Shown here: positions 9,110 through 16,725 of the stretch, piece after piece
How the letters are laid out: every line of letters starts with the position of its first letter
How positions within the stretch are numbered: position 1 is the first letter of the stretch
Source of the DNA: UBA9926 sp038131595
GTDB taxonomy: Bacteria; Pseudomonadota; Gammaproteobacteria; Pseudomonadales; Azotimanducaceae
Reading direction: 5' to 3'
DNA length: 64,000 bases
Assembly (NCBI GenBank): GCA_038131595.1
Contig: JAYPPR010000001.1
Coordinates: 62,001 to 126,000 of the forward strand
Made by a program: the position numbers and the translations under genes
The notes under the pieces: generated by a model
Told to the model about the DNA's origin: nothing
The model's database searches: none
What the model saw: the letters and a program-made list of their open reading frames with translations, nothing else

Positions 9110-9676
9110 ATGGTTGAAAAGCGCTATTTGGATGCAGAGAAATTGCTCGAAGACAGTTGGCATCTTGGCGCGATGGTGTTGGCGAGCGGATTTAAACCAG
9201 ACTTTATCGTCGCGATTTGGCGAGGTGGTGTGCCGATTGGCATCGGGTTGCAAGAGTTTCTCAAAACGTTCGGGGTGACGTCAGATCACATTGCGATTCG
9301 GACGTCCTCTTACGAAGGTATCGATCAACAGTCAGCCGTTCGCGTGTATGGGCTTAGTTATCTCGTCAGTCGCGTCACCGATGATGCTTCCCTCCTGATT
9401 GTGGATGATGTCTTTGATACCGGGCGAAGTGTGGCAGCCGTGATCGAGGAATTGAGGCGAAGAGCGAGAAAGAATACGCCTACCGATATCCGTATCGCCG
9501 TGCCTTACCACAAGCCTGCGAGAAATGAGACGGACCGTCAGCCTGACTACGTGCTCTATGAAACCAGTGAATGGTTAAAGTATCCCCACTCATTAGAGGG
9601 GCTTTCTCGCGATGAAATCAATCAGCATCGGCCCAACTTAGGCCGTATCATTGATGAAGCGCGGCAGGAACAGTGA
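9110..9676 (+). CDS. Phosphoribosyltransferase (hypoxanthine phosphoribosyltransferase-like), rightward copy
   Basis: 188 residues, the same type I PRTase architecture as the leftward neighbour: IVAIWRGGVPIG, the shared SDHIAIRTS segment and the PRPP motif LLIVDDVFDTGRS. The two proteins align along their whole length and are clearly paralogues arranged head to head, with only about 37 bases between the chosen starts. Sequence around SSYEGIDQ and the C-terminal third differ, so the two may prefer different bases. The gamma-carbonic-anhydrase-like gene follows 19 bases after the stop and is probably cotranscribed. Confidence 0.87.
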   Translation: MVEKRYLDAEKLLEDSWHLGAMVLASGFKPDFIVAIWRGGVPIGIGLQEFLKTFGVTSDHIAIRTSSYEGIDQQSAVRVYGLSYLVSRVTDDASLLIVDDVFDTGRSVAAVIEELRRRARKNTPTDIRIAVPYHKPARNETDRQPDYVLYETSEWLKYPHSLEGLSRDEINQHRPNLGRIIDEARQEQ

Positions 9677-9695
9677 TCATCCATAGGAGACAGCT

Positions 9696-10217
9696 ATGAC
9701 GATTCCAGCAATTGGGCCCCACGTAGTTCTGGATCAGCCCGGTTTTATCCACGAGACCGCTCGGTTGCACGGGAAGGTCTATATAGGGCCGGAAGCCTCG
9801 ATCTGGACCTATGCGGTCACACGATCGGAGCTGTATGAAATACGGATTGGCGCCCGCAGCAATATTCAAGATTTCGTGATGATCCATGAGGGCAACGGCA
9901 CAGGAACGTTCGTGGGAGAAGATTGCTCGATTACGCACCACGTCACCCTCCACGGTTGCACCATCGAGGACGGCTGTCTGATCGGGATCAACGCGACCAT
10001 CATGGACGGCGCGAAAATTGGGCGAGGGTCGATTGTCGCCGGCAATGCGATCGTGAGAGAAAATGATCACTTCCCACCGAACGCCGTGATCGCGGGCGTG
10101 CCAGCTAAGCAAGTTGCTGAGCGAGATAACTATGCTGCCAATGTTGAAAACGCTCGATTTTATCAGCGTCTGTCTAATCAGTACTTGAAAGGGATTGACC
10201 GTTTGCCCAGCGAGTAA
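9696..10217 (+). CDS. Left-handed beta-helix (hexapeptide) protein, gamma-carbonic anhydrase-like
   Basis: 173 residues. Hexapeptide repeats run from about residue 20 to 125 and form the left-handed beta helix of the gamma-carbonic-anhydrase/PaaY/CaiE group. Putative metal ligands H64, H81 (or H82) and H86 have the spacing seen in the family. The usual R-G-D triplet before the first ligand reads R-S-E here (VTRSELYEIRIG), so the active site is not canonical. AGGAG lies 6 bases before the ATG. It could be a carbonic anhydrase, a thioesterase-like PaaY homologue or a trimeric scaffold; sequence alone does not decide. It sits behind a phosphoribosyltransferase gene with 19 bases between. Confidence 0.85.
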   Translation: MTIPAIGPHVVLDQPGFIHETARLHGKVYIGPEASIWTYAVTRSELYEIRIGARSNIQDFVMIHEGNGTGTFVGEDCSITHHVTLHGCTIEDGCLIGINATIMDGAKIGRGSIVAGNAIVRENDHFPPNAVIAGVPAKQVAERDNYAANVENARFYQRLSNQYLKGIDRLPSE

Positions 10218-10381
10218 AGGGATACATGGGTAAGACAATGGGTGAGCATGTGTTCAATGCTGGTGCGCAGTGCGATTGCTAAAATAGGTGTCCCGGCCTT
10301 TGGCATGGCGCCGAGATAACGCTGAATCGAAGTGCTGTAGAGGGCACGAACACCCTGGTCACGACAACGGAGAAAGATGCC

Positions 10382-11791
10382 ATGATCGTTCCAGTTATCC
10401 TGTGCGGCGGCTCGGGTACAAGGCTTTGGCCCTTGTCTAGGAGGGCTTACCCCAAGCAACTGCTTAACCTGGTAGGTGATCAAAGTCTTCTGCAACAGAC
10501 AGTGACTCGACTAGAGGGCATCCCAGACATTGCCCCCCCGCTTTTGATCAGTAACGAAGAGCATCGCTTTTTGGTCGCTGAGCAGATGCGAGAAATCGGC
10601 GTGGAGCCGCAGCGCATTATTCTTGAGCCAGTTGGAAGGAATACGGCGCCTGCTGTCTGCTTAGCGCTCGAATGGGCGGCTGAGCATGCCACTGAGGCCA
10701 CGTTACTGATCCTCCCCTCCGATCATGTCATCGAAGATCTTGCGGCATTTCAGCATGCAGTGGCAGCGGCAGTGGCGCTGGCAAACCAGGATTATTTGGT
10801 GACCTTCGGTATCGCGCCAACGTCTCCAGAGACCGGGTATGGTTACGTCGAACGGGGTAACCCGATTGAATCGCTCGGATTTGAGTTGCAGCGGTTCGTT
10901 GAAAAGCCGTCCTCTCAGCTCGCGGCCGAGTATATCGCGAGTGGTCAGTTTAGTTGGAACGGCGGTATGTTCGCGTTCAAGCGGCAAGTGGCCTGCGACG
11001 CTTTCAATGAATGGGCAAAACCGATTGCTGACGCCGTCAAGCAAGCCTGGTCAGGGCGCACCGAGGATCTCAATTTCTCGCGGCCGGATAGTGAAGAGTT
11101 CGCCCAGTGCCCCAGCGACTCGATCGACTATGCGGTGATGGAGCATGTGAAGCGCGCTGCGATTGTTCCAATGGACGCGGGTTGGAGTGACCTGGGCTCG
11201 TGGTCGTCTGTTTGGGATATTGGTGATAAATCAGATGCAGGCAATGTGTTTAGTGGTGACGTCATTGCTGAAAATACTGAGCACACACTGATCAAGGCTG
11301 AACATCGTTTGGTTGGTGTAGCTGGTGTGTCTGGGCTAACGATTGTCGAGACCGCGGATTCGGTACTAGTGGCAGATCGAGAGGCATCGCAATCCATTAA
11401 AACCCTAGTTGCGAAACTTGAGGAATCTGGCAGGGAAGAGTCTGTCACTCATCGGCGCATATATCGCCCTTGGGGCTGGTACGAATCGGTGGATCAAGGC
11501 GATCGTCATCAGGTTAAGCGGATTTTGGTCAACCCGGGTAGCCGTTTATCGTTACAAAAACACGAGCATCGGGCCGAGCACTGGATCGTCGTTAAGGGAA
11601 AAGCGCGTGTAACAAGGGGCGATGAAGTGTTGGATTTGCTGGAGAATCAGTCGACCTACATCCCACAAGGATGTGTCCATCGACTGGAAAATCTAGAATC
11701 GACGCCTTTAGAAATCATCGAGGTGCAATCGGGAAGTTACCTTGGCGAGGACGATATCACCCGACTAGACGATGAGTATGGAAGGACCTAA
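10382..11791 (+). CDS. manC: Bifunctional mannose-1-phosphate guanylyltransferase / mannose-6-phosphate isomerase
   Basis: 469 residues, the usual length for the ManC/AlgA type. The N-terminal nucleotidyltransferase starts with GGSGTRLWPLSR, followed by ILEPVGRNTAPA, PSDHVI, FVEKPSS and WNGGMFAF. The C-terminal type II phosphomannose isomerase cupin contains RPWGWYESVD, LSLQKHEHRAEHWIVVKG and the TYIPQGCVHRLEN segment with metal-binding His residues. The enzyme makes GDP-mannose for exopolysaccharide or O-antigen. It stands alone: a 164-base leader precedes it and a repeat-rich region of about 800 bases separates it from galU. Confidence 0.95.
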   Translation: MIVPVILCGGSGTRLWPLSRRAYPKQLLNLVGDQSLLQQTVTRLEGIPDIAPPLLISNEEHRFLVAEQMREIGVEPQRIILEPVGRNTAPAVCLALEWAAEHATEATLLILPSDHVIEDLAAFQHAVAAAVALANQDYLVTFGIAPTSPETGYGYVERGNPIESLGFELQRFVEKPSSQLAAEYIASGQFSWNGGMFAFKRQVACDAFNEWAKPIADAVKQAWSGRTEDLNFSRPDSEEFAQCPSDSIDYAVMEHVKRAAIVPMDAGWSDLGSWSSVWDIGDKSDAGNVFSGDVIAENTEHTLIKAEHRLVGVAGVSGLTIVETADSVLVADREASQSIKTLVAKLEESGREESVTHRRIYRPWGWYESVDQGDRHQVKRILVNPGSRLSLQKHEHRAEHWIVVKGKARVTRGDEVLDLLENQSTYIPQGCVHRLENLESTPLEIIEVQSGSYLGEDDITRLDDEYGRT

Positions 11792-11869
11792 GGCACCGAC
11801 TTGTCTTTAGACGCTGAGCTGAAGCTTTTTACCTTTGACACCAATCTCCCAGACCGAACACTAACCCCG

Positions 11870-11941
11870 GTGACAAAAGTGACAAAAGTGACAAAAGTGA
11901 CAAAAGTGACAAAAGTGACAAAAGTGACAAAAGTGACGAAA
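11870..11941. repeat. 9-bp tandem repeat, unit GTGACAAAA, 7 exact copies plus one variant
   Basis: Seven perfect copies of GTGACAAAA run head to tail from 11870 to 11932, followed by one copy with a single change (GTGACGAAA). The array begins about 80 bases after the manC stop. There are no spacers between units. Confidence 0.97.
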
Positions 11942-12003
11942 TGAGAGAAACAGCTAAGACAAGAGACAAGAAGCTAAAGAGCAAGAGCTAGGCTAAAGAG
12001 CAA

Positions 12004-12111
12004 GAGCTAAGAGCTAAGAGCTAAGAGCTAAGAGCTAAGAAGAGATAAGAGCTAAGAGATAAGAGATAAGAGATAAGAGATAAGAGATAAGAGATAAGAG
12101 ATAAGAGATAA
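12004..12111. repeat. 7-bp tandem repeat, units GAGCTAA and GAGATAA
   Basis: Five copies of GAGCTAA (12004-12038), a 3-base slip, a GAGATAA, a GAGCTAA and then eight consecutive GAGATAA copies (12056-12111). A degenerate version of the same purine-rich pattern extends left to about 11985. The change from C to A in the unit along the array suggests local expansion of a variant copy. Confidence 0.95.
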
Positions 12112-12601
12112 GGGGTCAGTAGCGAGAGACAAGTCACAGCCATTCAGTGGTTGACGGGCAGCGCGAATAAAAGAAGAGGTTGGAGCAGCCCAGCCCAGCT
12201 AATCGAAGACCGGGGCCTGTCACTTGGGTAAGTTAATCTTTGATTGTGGGTCCCTTTTCGATGCTCTGTTGAGCAAAAGGTGGAAGCCGAATTCCTTGTG
12301 ATCTTCCGCCGCCGCACTTTCTCTGATCAATATGAGAGAATTAATACAGCGGAACGGTTTGCTGAGCTTTGAGACCCAAGCTGCTTGAACAAAGCCCGCA
12401 CTGCAGCCTAAAAGAATTGCGGTCCCAAAGAAAAGGCAGTCAGTCATTCGCGTCAGCGGGCGAGGATACGAATGGTCAAGCGCTCGTATTATTTATGTCA
12501 AGCTGCGAATGCTGAGCCTATGAGCCTGTCGGGTTCACGAGCCAGGGTTCCAGTTAAACCATTAATCAAAGTGTAGAAGTAGATAAAAGAGAGCGAGTCC
12601 T

Positions 12602-13432
12602 TTGGATATTCGAAAGTGTTTATTTCCTGCAGCGGGGTATGGAACCCGCTTTTTACCAGCCACCAAGGCAATGCCGAAAGAGATGCTGCCGATTGTGGCT
12701 AAGCCGCTTATTCAGTACGGCGTCGAGGAAGCGCTTGAAGCCGGGCTCCACCAGATGGCGATGGTGACGGGCCGCGGTAAGCGCGCGCTGGAGGATCACT
12801 TCGATATTAGCTATGAACTCGAGGATCAGATCGAGGGCTCAACAAAGGAAGCGCTGCTGGCAGGGATTCGCTCAATCATCCGTCGCGCAACGTTTTCCTA
12901 CACACGCCAGATTGAAATGAAAGGGCTTGGCCACGCGATTTTGACGGGAGAATCACTGATAGGGGCCGAGCCATTTGCGGTGATCCTAGCCGATGACCTC
13001 TGCTTGAACGATGATCAAGGCGTCCTTGCTCAGATGGTTGAACTGTATCGCAAAGAGCAGTGCAGCATCGTTGCTGTGGAAGAAGTGCCAGAAAATGAAA
13101 CCGACAAATACGGGATTGTGTCGGGGCAGGCGCTCAGTGATCAGGTCGTTCAAGTCGAGTCGATGGTCGAGAAGCCAGATCCAGCCGACGCACCTACCAA
13201 TCTCGCCGTTATTGGTCGATACATTTTGACCCCAGATATTTTCGATATCTTGCGCGATCTACCGCCTGGTCGAAATAACGAAATCCAACTGACGGATGCG
13301 CTGAACCAGCAAGCCCAAGCGGGCCGCGTGTTGGCTTACCGGTTTAAAGGCCAGCGTTTCGATTGCGGTAGTATCGAAGGGTTTGTCGCGGCAACCCAGC
13401 AGGTGTACCAAAGCGAATTCCAATCCAGCTAG
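12602..13432 (+). CDS. galU: UTP-glucose-1-phosphate uridylyltransferase
   Basis: 276 residues from a TTG start preceded by GAGAGCGAG. The bacterial GalU signature is complete: FPAAGYGTRFLPATKAMPKE at the nucleotide site, then KPLIQYGVEEA, GLGHAI, ADDL, MVEKP and GRYIL. It makes UDP-glucose for surface polysaccharides, glycolipids and osmoregulated glucans in the cytoplasm. With manC on the other side of the repeat region it supplies activated sugars, though the large gap argues against a shared transcript. The stop lies 19 bases from the convergent hydrolase gene. Confidence 0.95.
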   Translation: MDIRKCLFPAAGYGTRFLPATKAMPKEMLPIVAKPLIQYGVEEALEAGLHQMAMVTGRGKRALEDHFDISYELEDQIEGSTKEALLAGIRSIIRRATFSYTRQIEMKGLGHAILTGESLIGAEPFAVILADDLCLNDDQGVLAQMVELYRKEQCSIVAVEEVPENETDKYGIVSGQALSDQVVQVESMVEKPDPADAPTNLAVIGRYILTPDIFDILRDLPPGRNNEIQLTDALNQQAQAGRVLAYRFKGQRFDCGSIEGFVAATQQVYQSEFQSS

Positions 13433-13451
13433 TGAGCGGCATTCAGTCCGT

Positions 13452-14330
13452 TCACTGCAGGGACCGATGGAGATAATGCTTTAGGCGCTGCCAGGCATCA
13501 GCCGCTGGAGCAAGTCGCCGATCAGGGTCGCGGTCCACATGCAACCAAAACCCATGATTAACATCGTCATAGATGTGCACGTCATTCTCGATGCCGGCTT
13601 GCCTCATGGCGCCCACGAATGCGTTGACATCAGACACGCTGGGGCCTCGATCTAGCCCAGCAAAGGTGCCGTAGACTTCGTGCGTAATCGCGCGCAGAGA
13701 ATCCGGGTCTGTGACAAGGCGTCCGTAAAAGATAGCGGTCCCTTCGTGAGTTTCTCCGCCTAGGGCGTACGACAACGCAACGCCGCCGCCGAAACACCAG
13801 CCAACGGTCGCGATCTTTTCTGCACCCGATCGGCCCTTTAAGGCCAACACCGCAGCATTGAGATTGTCGATGATCAACTCGGGGTCGGATTGCGTCTCTC
13901 GAACGAGGGCAAGGTTCTCGCTGCGGGATTGGCCAATTCTGCCTTGATAGAGGTCAGCCGCAAGCGCAGCGTAGCCCTCTGCTGCAAAAGCATCCGCTGT
14001 CTCGCGAATGCGTTGGCTCAAACCATTCCACTCGTGGATTAGAATCACGCCCCCCTTAATGTTGCCCTCAGGAAGACTGAGATAGCCGGATGTTTTTGGG
14101 CTGCCAGGAAAGTAGGCGATCGCCTCTCCCTTTAGCGGGGGCGCCTTGCCAATGATTGCGGCGGGAACGTCTGGCGGGTGGCTCATCTCTTCTTGAGGCG
14201 CCTCTTCCGTCGCGGCTTGAAGTGGCGACCCATAAACAAGTGCCAGAACCAGGGCGCTCAACATTATCAGTGTGCTGTGAGTTAAGTCGTCTGAATGGTG
14301 ATTGCTGTACCTAGGTAGGGGATTGCGCAT
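13452..14330 (-). CDS. Exported dienelactone-hydrolase-family protein
   Basis: 292 residues. An N-terminal hydrophobic stretch (about residues 20-38) ends in PLQA followed by ATEE, consistent with a Sec signal peptide and periplasmic location. The mature part is an alpha/beta hydrolase of the dienelactone hydrolase family: GVILIHEWNGLSQRI, GYAALAADLYQG, the nucleophile elbow GWCFGGG with Cys at 179, and DVNHGFW with the catalytic His. A second acid residue is plausible at GLDRGPS. Family members hydrolyse lactones or esters; no substrate can be assigned. It converges on galU and is transcribed separately from the membrane-protein gene behind it, across about 88 bases. Confidence 0.88.
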   Translation of the reverse strand: MRNPLPRYSNHHSDDLTHSTLIMLSALVLALVYGSPLQAATEEAPQEEMSHPPDVPAAIIGKAPPLKGEAIAYFPGSPKTSGYLSLPEGNIKGGVILIHEWNGLSQRIRETADAFAAEGYAALAADLYQGRIGQSRSENLALVRETQSDPELIIDNLNAAVLALKGRSGAEKIATVGWCFGGGVALSYALGGETHEGTAIFYGRLVTDPDSLRAITHEVYGTFAGLDRGPSVSDVNAFVGAMRQAGIENDVHIYDDVNHGFWLHVDRDPDRRLAPAADAWQRLKHYLHRSLQ

Positions 14331-14418
14331 CGTTTATCGCTCCTAAAGATGGTTTTCGCGTAAGGGGCGGTGAGGGATGAAAAAAGGAAATGAACTATTC
14401 CGATTGACGTCAATTAAT

Positions 14419-15024
14419 CTACCTATTTCTCCAGATAGCATCCTTCCTTAGTTCGCGCACTGCATCAATCGAAATGAGCATAATGACAAACAGCACGATT
14501 CCTGAAATGTCGCCAATAAGGTAACCAAGCACTCGGCCAAGCTCTTTGTGCGGTCCTTCGTAGCCCATCATCATCAACTGCAAAAGAATCGTATTGAGCG
14601 CAGCGGCCAAAATGCCCGCAAGCACCAGTCGTCCCCAGACTGCCCGATCGTGCGTGACCACGTGGAAAGGATTCAGCCTTGCCATCCGAAGTATTTCGAA
14701 CGCAAAGTAAGCGCTGAAAGTCCCCGCGATGACCGGAATCCAGAGGTTAGGGGTCCAGTGGCCCCAAATTGATACATGGATAGCATGGGCGATGATTAGT
14801 GGGTTTATCGCTTGATGCCGAAAGAGCCAAACGGCAAAGATTCTGACGCCGTGTGGTAGGAAAAGAAGTGCGTTGAATGATGTATTCGGACTGCCGAATA
14901 TACCATCGAGGAAACTTACGCCAGGGTACGTCACAAAAAAAGAGCCCAGATACCAGGCGGTGATAAGGAGGGTCCGCCTTACAAAGTCTGGGCCAGTGCC
15001 GATCAGTGCGCTAACAAGTGGCAC
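14419..15024 (-). CDS. Small integral membrane protein, paralogue of the one at 15906-16493 (MASE1-like)
   Basis: 201 residues with six or seven membrane helices. Shared marks with the second copy are ALLFLPHGVRIFAVWLF, SAYFAFEILR and a GDISG motif inside the last helix pair. A helix bundle with a G-D-x-x-G motif resembles the MASE1 sensory domain of some signalling proteins, but here no output domain follows. It lies 26 bases behind a small winged-helix regulator gene and is probably in its transcript. The function is unknown; sensing of a membrane or extracellular signal is a guess from the resemblance. Confidence 0.7.
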   Translation of the reverse strand: MPLVSALIGTGPDFVRRTLLITAWYLGSFFVTYPGVSFLDGIFGSPNTSFNALLFLPHGVRIFAVWLFRHQAINPLIIAHAIHVSIWGHWTPNLWIPVIAGTFSAYFAFEILRMARLNPFHVVTHDRAVWGRLVLAGILAAALNTILLQLMMMGYEGPHKELGRVLGYLIGDISGIVLFVIMLISIDAVRELRKDAIWRNR

Positions 15025-15050
15025 GTGAAGGCTTGTTGCTTGTGTTTAGT

Positions 15051-15354
15051 CTAGGCGTTTTCTAGGCAGAGTCGGTACAGCCCGGTCTTGCGGCCCTCGG
15101 CAGGTTGAAGAATCTTTTGGTCAAGGAGTGATTTCAGTGCCCGGTGGTAGGTGGGTGCGGATAAATCCCTACAGTAAACGCTGCCACGCAATTTTCTACT
15201 GGTGACAAGACCGTCTTCACCCTCCGCGAATTCAGACATGGCATTGAGAATGAGCCGCTCATGCTCAGACATGTCAGCTAGGCCAAAGTCCTTTCTCCAT
15301 GCTGAGGATGACTGCTTTTAGCTGAGCCAGTTTTTTGAGATTTTGTAATTCCAT
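15051..15354 (-). CDS. Small winged-helix DNA-binding protein (MarR-like), split by a frameshift
   Basis: A strong AAGGAG (15363-15368) stands 8 bases before the ATG at 15354. That frame gives 26 codons (MELQNLKKLAQLKAVILSM and on) and then stops. Removing one G from the GAAAGGAC stretch near 15289-15294 joins it to EKDFGLADMSEHERLILNAM and the rest, giving about 100 residues. The C-terminal half reads like a winged helix: TSRKLRGSVYCRDLSAPTYHRALKSLL then a basic wing ending in YRLCL. It probably regulates itself and the membrane-protein gene 26 bases downstream. Without the repair the second part would start at ATG 15272. Confidence 0.65.
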
Positions 15355-15905
15355 GTCTCTTGCTCCTTACCTTCGGGTAAGTGTATCAGAAAAATATTCT
15401 TAAAGTGAATAGTTTTTTTGGTTGAGTTTCTGCCTTGCTGGACGCTACGAGAGCGAGCGCTTTTTTGGATGGGTGGGCGCTCTTCCTCTGCAAAGTCCGG
15501 GGTTATTTGTAGGCGAATTGGCGTTTTAAGCCATCAAGCTAGGGCGCCGTCGCTAGCGCAAATCAAAGGCTTCTGTCGATATATCTGAGCATCCTCATTA
15601 GCCTAGCGGCCAATCAATTTGGTAGTTAAGTAACACTGGTCAGCAATGACGTTCAGCAGGAACAAGGGGGCTCGCAAGCTTTGCTTCATTCGGCCAGAGC
15701 AGCCTCGGTCAGTGTTCGGTATGAAGGTTAAACGCTTGTGGCTTGCTTCGAGCCTCCGACGTTTTCCTTGCGCGCTCGATAGGTAAGTAGCTATAAACGT
15801 TAGCGCTTTCGACAACGGGAGATTAAAAATCTAGCCAGAATTGGGGTGGTATTTGGTCCACGTAGCATGGATAGGGCGCTTATTGATGGAGCCGGTGTCA
15901 AAAAT
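15355..15905. other. Intergenic region between the regulator and the second membrane-protein gene
   Basis: About 550 bases. The right-hand side of the regulator gene carries its ribosome-binding site and a putative promoter/operator (15363-15411). The rest holds only short open frames without ribosome-binding sites or recognisable composition; I see no gene or repeat in it. Confidence 0.5.
15380..15411 (-). promoter_or_regulatory. Putative promoter with overlapping inverted repeat for the winged-helix gene
   Basis: On the minus strand TTCACT (15409-15404) and TACACT (15385-15380), 18 bases apart, form a plausible -35/-10 pair just upstream of the ribosome-binding site. A perfect inverted repeat, TATTC-7-GAATA (15395-15411), overlaps the -35 box, as an autoregulatory operator might. 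This is sequence inference only. Confidence 0.35.
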
Positions 15906-16493
15906 TCAACTGGATGCTGATGAGGCAACCCGCATGCCTGCCATCAGTGCCATGAGCACAACGAGGAGTCCCACCATATCTCCTGCGATATAGATGAGCA
16001 GGAAGGGCAAGAGGTTGTCACTGCTCAACGTGTTGTAATACAAAATAGACGCAAGTAATCCATTGAAAACCGAAAAAAATAGGCCCACCAAAAATAAATT
16101 CCGCCAATGAGGAGCGACTGCAGCTTCATCTGCGGTTGAGGGTGATGCGTAGAGGTCGTAGCCACAAATACGAAACAGCTCAAAGGCGAAGTAGGCGGAC
16201 ACTGAGCCAACGAGTGCCTGGGCAATAGCGAGGCTAGTCGAGCCATAATGGCCGTAAACCCAGATGGTTAGTAAGGCTCCGAAGAACAAAGGCAGAATGG
16301 CCCTCGCCCCAAAATACCAGGTCGACAGAAGCCGCAATCCGGCCGGCAAAAATATGAGTAACGCATAGGGCGTGTCGGGGAAGATGAGCCGATGTCCCCA
16401 TGCCAGCGGCAAATGAGAGATGACATAGAGCGCTAGGTAAAGGGCGGGGATCCAAAGCCAATAGTGGTACCGATCGAAGATGGTTTTAGCCAT
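15906..16493 (-). CDS. Small integral membrane protein, paralogue of the one at 14419-15024 (MASE1-like)
   Basis: 195 residues, about seven hydrophobic helices. It shares with the other copy the segments ALLIFLPAGLRLLSTWYF, SAYFAFELFR and AGDMVG in the same order and spacing, so the two are paralogues. The GDxxG motif and helix pattern recall the MASE1 sensory module without an attached output domain. The ATG at 16493 follows a leader that contains a short inverted repeat (16548-16563). No partner enzyme or kinase lies next to it. Confidence 0.7.
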   Translation of the reverse strand: MAKTIFDRYHYWLWIPALYLALYVISHLPLAWGHRLIFPDTPYALLIFLPAGLRLLSTWYFGARAILPLFFGALLTIWVYGHYGSTSLAIAQALVGSVSAYFAFELFRICGYDLYASPSTADEAAVAPHWRNLFLVGLFFSVFNGLLASILYYNTLSSDNLLPFLLIYIAGDMVGLLVVLMALMAGMRVASSASS

Positions 16494-16547
16494 GTTTCAC
16501 ACTCTTGGGTCGAACGTTCCGGCGACTGTCGACCAATGTTGCCATGC

Positions 16548-16563
16548 GACAACAGTAATTGTC
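16548..16563. promoter_or_regulatory. Inverted repeat GACAA-6-TTGTC upstream of the membrane-protein gene
   Basis: A perfect 5-bp inverted repeat with a 6-base spacer about 55 bases before the leftward start at 16493. It could be an operator. It differs from the repeat near the winged-helix gene, so the same regulator is not implied. Confidence 0.25.
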
Positions 16564-16725
16564 ATACCAAGCAAAGTAAAGCATAGCCCTCTAAATCGTC
16601 GAACTTTGGCAGATCGAAAGTGCCCCCGATCTCCAGCTCTGCGGGCACCAAAGTCGGCAGGCGTCAAAGTGAATCAGAGCCGTTGCATCGCTTGTGAACC
16701 GCCGCAGCCGATGAAGAGACGTCTG

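Larger units (their letters stand above)
11792..12601. other. Long intergenic region with two tandem-repeat arrays between manC and galU
   Basis: About 810 bases with no convincing gene. It holds a 9-bp array (11870-11941), a degenerate purine-rich stretch, a 7-bp array (12004-12111) and then about 490 bases of unique sequence up to galU. An open frame on the minus strand at 12220-12447 has no ribosome-binding site or recognisable domain and I do not count it. The galU promoter must be in the last few hundred bases but I cannot place it firmly. Confidence 0.6.

Noticed and set aside
11870..12111. Short tandem arrays as a CRISPR array
   Set aside because: Units are 7-12 bp and follow each other without spacers, and no cas genes are present.
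12220..12447. Minus-strand open frame between manC and galU
   Set aside because: No ribosome-binding site, no recognisable domain and atypical composition; the frame looks accidental in a repeat-rich intergenic region.
15603..15815. Minus-strand open frame in the gap between the membrane-protein genes
   Set aside because: No start signals and no gene-like protein features; probably non-coding.
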